Source of the DNA: Corbicula japonica
Lineage: Eukaryota > Mollusca > Bivalvia > Venerida > Cyrenidae
NCBI GenBank assembly: GCA_038501625.1
Contig: JAZAYU010000062.1
Location: forward strand, 3,758,460-3,822,459
Direction: 5' to 3'
Length of the DNA stretch: 64,000 bases
The notes under the pieces were generated by a model, which worked only from the letters and a program-made list of their open reading frames with translations, did no database searches and was not told where the DNA came from. Shown piece after piece: positions 54,820 to 64,000 of the stretch. Each line of letters begins with the position of its first letter. The stretch's first letter is position 1. Made by a program: the position numbers and the translations under genes.

Positions 54820-57800
54820 GTGAGTAGTTTTGTTTCATGAATTCTAAGTTGGTAGGATAAGTTACATGACTGTTTGCTTATTGTAATTTTATCACCTTAG
54901 TGCAAATAACAGTACAAATCCTTCTTATTTCAATGACACTTATCTTCACCATAGTGCATTAATGGTGTAAGTACCTTTAAAATAAAGAGTTACCCTTTTT
55001 TGCACTAAGGTGACGATCTGTTTCTTCTGGTTACATGTTTCACATGCACATGTTATATTCTTTTTTAAGCATTTTCAAAAATTAAATAAATTAAAAAAAA
55101 ATTAATTCTGAAAGAATGCTTTGACACCTTGTAAATCAGTTACCTTATTGTTTAACTTTTGGTGATGCCAGATATAACACATGGCTAGTGATTTCTGAAT
55201 CATGTGCAACATCATTGTCATTTGTTGTAACATCTTTTGAAACCTCTATCTTGCATCGGAAACAGGTGAAGGTACAACTGTTTTCGTGTTTATTTCAAGG
55301 AATTAAGTGTTTTAAATGTTTGTTGTAGGTTAAGTCAAAGTTTCAAGATGTTTTCAACCAAGTGGCAACTCACCTTACTTTACGAGAGACAGAGTACTTC
55401 GGCTTAGCTTTCAAAAAAGGTTTGTATAGAATTTCCTTTTCACCTTTAAAGCCTTTTTCAAGACCATGTAAAAATTTACAATTTATGTTCTTCAGAACTT
55501 ATTCTTATCTAATCTGGAGTTTAGCAACAGTCACAAATTAAGCTGCCACTGGCAGATTTTATCTACCATCACCCAGATAAAAGACATCAAAGATAAAAGG
55601 AATCAGTTGGTTTGGAAGTCAGAGTTGGCTTATTGACGGGTCAATTGAGTATTGACCGGGCTGGTGGTCAATAGTGGTCATTACTGGTCAATAGTGGTCA
55701 TTACTGGTCATTACAGGTCAATTCAATTGTATTCACCAATGGAAGTATCTTGTATTTCGCCATGACAACAATCATATGGGGTTCTTTTACAATACACTTC
55801 AATGAAGTGGAGCTGGATGTGCTCTAATTTGGCAGTCAGTGTCGGGTAACCTATCCCCACCCTAATGAAACATCAGAGATGTTGGACAGCCATCTTTTTT
55901 GCATTGCCATGTCAAATAAAAGCAGGGTTATAAGTATCACTGCTGATGTAGCACAGGGCTTTTCATCCTTATATAACAGAAGCCTATAAAAGGCCTCTTC
56001 CCAATCCAAAAATATAGTATTTTTTCCCAACTGCGGCTGAAACTCTTCCCAAAATGCTAGGTAAGATGTCCAAAAATGGTTAAAACTCCTCTTAGGGGTG
56101 CTTGAAAATTGAAGTATAAAAAATAAAGTGATTAAAAATTAGATTTAAGTTAAAAATACCTATTACTATTCAAATTAATGAACTAGAACCCATATTTCAA
56201 TTAATTTTGTTTTCCTAAAATAAACAATTATCGCGCATAAATTTCCCAACTGGAAAGGCCAGGGCCTCTTCCCAATTTACTGATGAAAAGCCCTGTAGCA
56301 CATGTCAAAAATTTGACGTGACCAAAGGAGATGTTTTCAAATTAAAAAAAAACAACAGTGAAATGACTGTTTTGTCACATATGAATGATCTACAAAATCA
56401 TTTATATTGGTTTCCAGATGGAGAGTACCAGTTTGTTTCCAATGATGAAAAGATTTACAAGCATGCACACAAGTCATGGAAGTCTGGGCCTGGGGATGTA
56501 AGTGTTGAATGATTTTTGGCTAGCATTTGAAAATATGTTTTAATAGCTTTTCTTTAACCATTATCAAGAACTTAAAGAAGTAAAACTTTAGCACCATTTT
56601 TATCAATATGGCAAAAAATATCTTGTTTTATCAATTTTTTCAGGTAACAAAACTCTCATAGTGCTAAGATGGCATGTTTTAAATCAGATAAAGTAAGAAC
56701 TTCTCAATGGAATTGATCGACAATCATTGTTTCTAAATTAAACAACTAGCTTTACTCACAATGTATGAACAATATATTTTGAAATTCATTTAACATTTGC
56801 AGATAATAACATTTTCTTTAATGTTACATCATGTTTGTTTTCAGGGCTTCGATGGGCACGGTAAACCAATTCTCCAGTTGTATTTCCGAGTACAGTTCTA
56901 TGTGGATCAAGTTGTTCTGTTAAGGTATTTTCACACTGATTTATTTTTATCTGGGGAAGAAAATAGTTAGAACTTTAGAGCAGTGGTTGAACAGTCATCA
57001 ACTATAATCAATAAAATATAATCAACAATTGGTCACTTTAATTTTGAAAACCCATCATTGGACCATAAATGACCAACTATGGGGATTTTTTTTTTATGTC
57101 ACATAATAATATGTGTATACACTGATAAGTAACCTGTGGCAAATTTTAATATTGGACAATGCTTGTAAATGTGTTAAGGGTAGGAAAACCTCACTTCTAA
57201 GCATCCAGAGTTTGTTGAAAATCTTAAATAACATCAGAATTTTCTGAACCAGTTTGATTTTTCTAAATGAACATGAAACAGCGTTAAATGTTTCCTTATC
57301 ATATTCTTATCAAGTAATGGTGACAATATAGACTACATTGACAACCAACAGTTTGGTGTTAATAACTGTCATGCCAAGCTCTGCTTTTATTTCAACATGA
57401 ATTACTTACTGATCAAGTCTTTTGACCCTTGTGGGAATGGGCATAAAACATCCCAATCTATTATTATTTCACATAGGCTATAAGCATTATGAAATGTTTT
57501 ATGCCGAATAAACTGTATTGTATTATAATATAGTGTTGTATTGTAGGGAGAAGGTCACCCGTCATCTGTATTACCTCCAACTGAAGGACAATGTACTTAA
57601 CTACCAGCATGGATGTTTAGAGGAAAAGTTCTTCCAGATCGCAGGTTACGCTCTACAAGCAGATTATGGCAATTACTCTGTGGCTGCAGAACTTGACAGC
57701 TATTTTGATCCAAGAGAATACTTTCCTGCTTGGGTAAGCACTACAATAATTGTTTATCACATTAAATTATTCCTGCCTTTTTTAACTCTCTACTCCAAAG

Positions 57801-60800
57801 AAACAAATTTTATTGCATGTATGAACATTGTTTGTCCAGATCAGCCAGCACAACCTGGATCAGGATACACACTTTGCTTTTGAATTTATTACCAAGCAGT
57901 GACAAGTTTAGATCCTGATCAGATGGCACTGATATGCCTGCTGATTTGGATCTACACTGGTCACCCATTTTAATAAAAGGTGTATCTATGGAGTAAAGGG
58001 TTAATATTAAGCAGAAAACCATGTGCAGCCTGCTTATTTGTACTTAGTTGCCCATATGATATAAGCAATATCCTATGAAGTGGATTAGATTATGGAAGTC
58101 TTTGCAGGGACTGCCAGGGATGGAAAGCTTGCACTGTCTAGTCAACACTGAAGCGACATCATAAAAACAAGTTGTGATTCTCATTCTATCTAGTTTAATT
58201 TAGGGTAGCTAATAAAACTGCTTTATAAGTGATCTCACACATGTAAGATAAAATTGTTCGTTATGAGTATATTACATCAAAAAAAGGTTAGTTAGCATAT
58301 CATAAAATTGCAATCTCACTAAACAGATCTAAAAAAATGTTGGATCTCATGAACACCTGCAAATACCATACCATACCATACAGTGGAAGGGAATGCATTA
58401 CCACAAATATATTTATCTTTAGTAAAATATGTCTAATGCTGAGTGTCAACACTTTCTAAGGTTTCTAACACTTAGAAAGCTTGGAAAGCTACTACAATTA
58501 CGGCAGCCACCATGTACTTTTACAGTTTTGTAGGTTACAATCTGATTGGTTCGGAAGGTTGTTGATGAAATCACATTTTAGTAACTCATTGTCAGATCCT
58601 GTAGCAGTTTTTAGAATAAAATTTTAATCACTTTAATTATATTGATTCTTCAAAAAATAAGTTCTTGTTTCAACTGTCATCTTATTTCAGATGGTAGATG
58701 TACATGGCCAGTCATATCTTACAACGAACATGCCGGTTGTTCATCGTGATCTACACAGTCTTTCCAGAAGCGAGGCCGAGTGGCGCTTTATCAAAGAAAC
58801 GTCCTCGCCTCCAGCAGCACACAACTTACACTTCTACAGGCTGCGGAAAAAGAAAACAGATAAAGCATGGAATGCCTGGTTAGGCATATGTGCTCGGGGC
58901 ATTGAAATCTATGAGGTAAGTGTACAGATTGATATATAACTACACCAAAATAATTAAGGGTTACACAAAATCTGTGTTCTGTGGCTATAGAAGAAACATC
59001 TGTATATCCAAAGATTTCTTTTTTACTTGTTCTCCTCTCAAAACTAAATAAAACCAAAGCATTTTTAAGATTTTTAGTTTTGTGCAATATGTAGTAAAAT
59101 CATCGGGTTTTAATTTACTGAAAATAGCACTATAATTTAATTTAGTATGTATTTCATGTTTCCTTTCTTTTGCAGGATTTAGAAGATGGCTTTAAAGACT
59201 TAATATCTACATTTTTATGGCCAGATATAGGAAAACTAACTTTTGACGTAAGTTTCTGATATTTTTGACTGATTTGTAGAACAGTACAGTCATACCAGAC
59301 AAGATTGACCATTTACTCCATTTATAGGCATTTTATCGCATGTGGGACCGGTGTAGATCCGAATCAGCAGGCATATCTGTGCTGATGAGGATCTGCATTG
59401 GTCAATTTTTGATTTTCAATTTTCGATTAGAAATTATCTAATGAATCAAAAAGCGAGATTCTGATCAGATGGCACAGATGTGCGTTGCAGCGGATCTGCA
59501 TCTACACTGTACAAGCATGCCATAAAGGCTTATATATGGAGGAAAAAATATATATATTGAATTTCAGGTTTTGAAAAGTTATATTTTATGCAATGGAAAA
59601 TGAATAGTAGTTCAGTTTTATTTATTTTGCCAGCTAATATCAAGCAATACACTAAAATATATTATAACCAAATATTTTTTCTATTTTTGCAGAAGAAGAA
59701 GTTTGAAATCCGTTCAGTTGGCACACCTGCTGGTAGAAAGTTTACATACTACACAGATTCGGACGTAAAATCAAAATATTTGTTAACTCTCTCGCGAAAC
59801 ACGCACATGTTCCAGATGGCAATACAACCAAAACTGATGGAGATTAGGCACTTAGAGGAAGAAGGTAAGCATTACCCCTTTCTTTCATAGATACACATTT
59901 TTACGCATGTGTGTCCAATGTAGATCCAGATCAGCTGGCACATCCATGCCATCTGATCAGGATCTGCACTGGTCGCATTTTGGTCAGAACAGTGCAGATC
60001 CTGATCAGACAGCACGGATGTACCGGCGGATCTGGATCTACACTGTTCGCCTAGGCAATAAAGGTGTGTCTATGGAGGAAAGGGTTAATTTTGTCTTCCA
60101 TCATCAGGGGTTTCAATTTCTTTTGCCCTTCACTTAATAAATACAACCAGGTACTTCAATTTATTTTGAATATCAGCAGTCTTTTGAAATCCATTGAGAA
60201 ATTTTATTTCTAACTAAGAAGCAATAGTGTAGATCCGTATCAGACTGCACAGATCTAGGTCTTCTGTGGTGGCGGCTGATGGCAATGAAAGTGTGCTTAG
60301 GAAAAATTTTAATGAGAATCTGGTAAAAATGCAAAGTGGATGGATGGATGATAACAAATGTACAGTGCAATAATATATATTTAGTTTTATACTGGATATG
60401 CATTTTGTAATGGTATGTCAAACATTCAATAAATTTTTCACCCATAATTTAATTTTTAACTCTTTATATGTGTTTTATTGCAGACAAGAGGCGATACAGA
60501 GAATCTTATGTTCATGGAGAACCAAAAGAAGTGAATACCCCTGGGTCATTCCGTTCTAACATTTCTCCTCGGTCAAAAACTGCCATGGGTAACAGATACT
60601 CTGTAGTCAGTGATGCTAGCTCGAACACTACCTCTGGTATAGCCAGTGATAAAATGACGGTCAGCTTTGAGGAAAATGATGGTATGTATGACATATGGAA
60701 GGTCTATTGATAAAGCTTAATTTAACTGTATCTTAACCCTTTATGGGATAAGGCTGTTATCCATGGGTGAAAAGTGTAGATCCAGATCAGCTGGCACATA

Positions 60801-63800
60801 TTCAGATATCAGCATTCTGTATAAAACGTTCAAAACTTCTCCCTTGGCTCCGCAGAGGGACATTTTGGAGACTATGTCTTTCTTTAAACCATTCCCTGTT
60901 CTAGTCTATGTAACAAAGCAAGATATTGTATTTCTGACCTTTTAATATATGTTAAAGATTTTAGTTCTTCGTGATGAGCTGGGTACAATGATTAGAACGG
61001 CATGTTGTTACTTGACTAAAAGTTTTTTTAGGTGTTTAGAAGAAGTAAAATGTAAGCATTTTTTCGGAACAATTATTGTTATAGTATTTATGTGTCACAA
61101 TTGATCTAATATCATCCTTGGCTATGATTCATTAGCTGTGAATGTTAGTTTTGATTTTATGTTTATACAAACTGTTTTACATTTTTACAGATCGTGAGAT
61201 AATCATAGACACCCCACCAATGCCTTCTGCAATGCTGTTAAATACACCTAGTCAAACAAGGTCCAAATTAGTATCCACTCTACCTGGTAGGTAAACAGAA
61301 ATGTACCTCTATTATATCAGATCCTAAAAACAATTTAAAACATACAACTTGATGAATTTCAACTTCATGGTGCAATAAATTATTTAAAAGGTTTGAACAC
61401 TATTGGCTTTCATTTCACAAAGTCAGAATCCTCAAGGTAATTTGCTTGCGCGTCTCCATTGTTAAATTTTTGAATGTCAATTCTGATGAATCATGAAATG
61501 AATTGCGTTAAATGCAAATAATCTTGATTTGTCCTTTTCAAAGCAGATTTTAGAGGGTTTTAATGTGGACATTTTTCTCTTCTAAACCAAATTTTGACCA
61601 TGAATTAAGCATGCCTTTATACAACTAAAATTGTAAAAATTGTTTGGTTAAGGCATGTGCCCTATATGAAAATACAATGTATCAAATGTCTTGGAAAATT
61701 AACAGTGAATGCATATTTTGAACACATTTGACATACCTAGACTTTCATTGTGGTTATTGAGTTTGTCTTTACTACTTTTCCCTCAAAGAAAATGACCACT
61801 GTATATTATAAACAGCACACTTACTGTAATGTAAGTGCAACTTGAAAATTGAGATAATTTTTGGCTACTTTCGAGCCTTAGTGAATTTACCCCTTTAGCA
61901 AGGTTAAGGTTTTATTGTCATGTATATATTTCAGGTTATAAACCATCCCCACTCCCTGGTGCCAACAGAAGTCCAGTTCTAGATCATTACAGTCAGTTTA
62001 ATACATACACTTTTCCTTCCAATCGTGCACAAGTTCAGCCTCCTAGTTACAGATTAACCAATCAGAACAATATAAGTAGTGGAAGTGTCCAATCAGATCG
62101 CAGTGGGAGTGGCCAGACTCCTGCATACAGGTTAACCAATCAAAACAATGTTAGCAGTGGAAGTGTCCAATCAGATCGCAGTGGGAGTGGCCATTCAGAG
62201 GCAATATCTTTAGATAGCAATAGTAGTGGAAGTTACCGTAAAAGATACAAACAGCAGCAGCAGCAACAGTTTCAGTCAGGATTGTATAGTCCTGTTGTTC
62301 CTCAGATTTATTCAGATATACAAGTGGAATTGGGTGCTAGAGAGAAAACCTCATTGCCTAGCAGTCGAAGTGCCAGTAGGAAAGACAGTTTTAAAGATAT
62401 TTTGGCAGAGCTCCGTGCCCATCAGAACTTAAGTGTGAATATGATGCAACCAAATCAGCCATATTCTATTGAAACTCCTCCATTGAAGCACGTGCCTTCG
62501 TTCCACATGGAGGACCTGGAATATCCCCGCGCAGCATCAAGATCTGGATCATCAGATCATAGAAATAATAAATCTTTCGGAAGTGATCTGTCCACACATT
62601 CTTCACAACACACAAGTATGAGCACAGTGACCTCCCATGACTATGAAAATGTAGTACTTCTTTCCCAAGATTCTATGGCCAGTTATTTAAGTGGGGAAAA
62701 TATGCTACAAGACGCTATCTTGATAGGTAATGATGGCCGTATATCAGAAACAAGTTATATGCGAGGAAATGTTTTATCACAAGAACACGGTTACTATAGT
62801 GATGATAGCATGTTACAAGAAGCGGAGGAAGTGTTATTGCCGCCAACGTCATTTTCTGACGGACAGGCATTAAAAGATATACCAGTAGAACCAATGCATT
62901 TGCAGAGCGAGACCGAGACAGATTTGGCTGTTACACAGCTTCCTGATAATGACGTAGCCCATGAACAAATGGATCTAAAGGTAAACTTTCTTTATGTAAG
63001 GGTTTTGTTCAATATTCGACCAGTGTAGATCCAAATCAGCTGGAACATCCATGCCATTTTATCTGGATCTACACTGTACCCTTCTCAACCCTTTCCTCCA
63101 TATAAGCATTTTTACGCATGTGCGACCAGGGTAGATCAAGATCAGCCAGTACATCCATGCCGTCTGGATCTGCATTGCTCGCAATTTGGTAAGAAAAACC
63201 TAATGAATCAAAAAGGATTAACAGAAATAACTTGATTAATAAAGCAGCAAACAGTGTAGATCCTGTTCAGATGGCAAAGATGTGATGGCTAATCTGTATC
63301 TACCCTGTTCACCTATGTTCATACATATGGCATGGAGTATAGGTTTAACATTTAAGAGGACATTCTTTGATTTTCAAATCATCCTTCTTTGAAGTCCAAG
63401 AAGATATTTTGAATAGGAACAAAAATTCAATAAATATTAACAATGAATAGTTATGGGATGGAACTGGCATGTTGTTTTAAATTATTGAAATTCTTAGTAC
63501 AACCAGATTGACAAGTAGAGTATGTTTTCACCCCTGTATTAGCATATGTCTTAAGCAAGCAACAAAAATTAGAAAAGAAAACAATTGACCAATTTTTTTG
63601 TTGCTCTTTCAATGAAAAGGCGATAAAATGTGATTGCTTTCTTCGTCAGTCATGAAAGTTAACATTGGCTATAATTTTGCTATTTCTTAATATTTATTGA
63701 TCAAACTATCAGTCATTTATTTTGACAAAGTACTCTGAGGACGTCACTGAATACTGAACACTTGTCTTGTTAATGAATTTGCTCTGTTGGTTAATCCTTG

Positions 63801-64000
63801 CTTTAACTTATCTAGATATGAAGTGTTATTTACTGCACATTTATCAGATACACAAAATTTCTGTTCACCCTCAAAATGTCTGAATCAATTTTGCAGGTAA
63901 CAGCTCCGGAAGTACAAATGGCAGAAGGTGCAGTAGCTGGGGATAAAAAGAAGGCAAAGCCCACACAGATCAAAGTTATGAACAAGAAAGAAATTCTCCA
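54724..64000 (+). CDS. FRMD6/willin/Expanded-like FERM protein, 3' end beyond window
   Basis: Exons: 54724-54819, 55329-55419, 56418-56497, 56845-56924, 57547-57733, 58691-58915, 59176-59247, 59693-59864, 60484-60681, 61191-61286, 61935-62980, 63897-64000 and onward. All are GT-AG and in phase, 2447 nt visible. The FERM domain spans about residues 15-334 (exons 1-8), with LTLRETEYFGLAF, LQLYFRVQFYVD, GYALQADYGNYS, YFDPREYFPAW and GICARGIEIYE. These resemble vertebrate FRMD6 at matching positions, including the post-FERM RRYRESYV and SSNTTSGI. The family links the apical membrane to the Hippo kinases. The tail is disordered, with a PPSY motif at residues 468-471, a 26-residue tandem duplication and a short poly-Q. 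FRMD6, FRMD1 and fly Expanded are co-orthologue candidates, so I leave the symbol open. Confidence 0.9.
54892..55013. mobile_element. Small inverted-repeat element (122 bp)
   Basis: Terminal inverted repeat TCACCTTAGTGCAAA at both ends. Non-coding, first intron of the FERM gene. Confidence 0.7.
55955..56294. mobile_element. hAT-like inverted-repeat element (340 bp)
   Basis: Termini AGGGCTTTTCATC and GATGAAAAGCCCT, flanked by a 7-bp direct repeat GTAGCAC (55948-55954, 56295-56301). Inside, CTCTTCCCAA motifs recur. A hAT origin is inferred from the ends and target size. Second intron of the FERM gene, about 120 bases before exon 56418-56497. Confidence 0.75.
57786..58000. mobile_element. Four-module TTAA element (MITE-1)
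   Basis: TTAA at 57782-57785 and 58001-58004; ends are CTCTCTACTCCA and TGGAGTAAAGGG. It begins 53 bases after exon 57547-57733 of the FERM gene. Confidence 0.85.
59307..59545. mobile_element. Four-module TTAA element (MITE-1), worn
   Basis: Starts near GACCATTTACTCCATTTATA, ends near TATATGGAGGAAAA. Modules 1 and 4 are readable and the others degraded. Intron between FERM-gene exons 7 and 8. Confidence 0.7.
59876..60084. mobile_element. Four-module TTAA element (MITE-1) 11 bases from a splice donor
   Basis: TTAC on the left (59872-59875) and TTAA at 60085-60088. It begins only 11 bases past the end of exon 59693-59864; the donor GTAAGC itself is intact. Confidence 0.88.
61935..62980 (+). 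CDS. Large disordered-tail exon of the FERM gene with PPSY motif
   Basis: This 1046-nt exon carries about 349 residues rich in S, Q, N and G. The motif QPPSYRLTNQ lies at 62036-62065 (PPSY codons 62039-62050). A 78-nt unit starting at TAC 62048 is repeated once (YRLTNQNN then SSGSVQSDRSGSG); in the second copy the site reads TPAY, so only one PPxY is intact. A QQQQQQ run follows. PPxY motifs in Expanded-class proteins bind WW domains of Yorkie/YAP; applying that here is inference. Confidence 0.9.
63089..63344. mobile_element. Four-module TTAA element (MITE-1)
   Basis: CCCTTTCCTCCATATAAGCA to GGAGTATAGGT, TTAA at 63345-63348. A partial copy (about 63020-63080) abuts it on the left. Last visible intron of the FERM gene. 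Confidence 0.82.

Noticed and set aside
16119..60137. Many short frames containing peptides such as NSADPDQ, CRSRSAGTS or LIWIYTV
   Set aside because: They are translations of the four-module MITE-1 copies on either strand; the same peptide recurs at dozens of sites and marks the repeat, not a protein family.

Overview
The window is nuclear DNA from an animal, most likely a heterodont bivalve mollusc. It is AT-rich, its genes are split into many small GT-AG exons, and it is saturated with short inverted-repeat elements and pearl-like tandem-core repeats of the kind known from clams, mussels and oysters. The species cannot be fixed from the sequence alone. No bacterial gene, CRISPR array, rRNA or tRNA gene was seen.

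Two protein genes lie head to head. On the minus strand, positions 50504 down to about 16433-16507 hold a THADA orthologue. THADA is the HEAT/armadillo-type regulator of tRNA 2'-O-methylation at position 32. I traced 33 coding exons by hand; all junctions keep phase and give about 1775 codons with no internal stop, so the gene looks intact. On the plus strand, from 54724 past the right edge, is a FERM-domain gene of the FRMD6/willin/Expanded type, an upstream component of Hippo signalling. Twelve exons are visible (816 codons, the last cut by the window edge), and it carries a PPxY motif in its disordered tail. The roughly 4 kb between the two start exons holds only repeats and presumably both promoters.

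The left 13 kb contains a diverged tandem segmental duplication (about 1-5010 and 7674-13100). Each copy keeps one small, well conserved terminal exon (572-673 and 8248-8349) of a gene I do not recognise. The two copies differ by insertions, which gives natural empty sites for several mobile elements.

Most of the rest is mobile DNA. One TTAA-flanked family built from four alternating 26-bp modules has about forty copies. There is a second palindromic family with CCAAT boxes, several unrelated TTAA-flanked elements, TA-flanked elements, a hAT relic with a zinc-finger transposase remnant, and a nested 5-kb pearl-like complex (42.9-47.8 kb) inside a THADA intron. Several THADA exon edges have been tandemly duplicated together with their splice sites. 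The clearest case is a 44-bp array in which every unit carries an acceptor and a donor-like site. I found no convincing new multi-gene system; the most unusual signals are these splice-site duplications and the modular TTAA elements.
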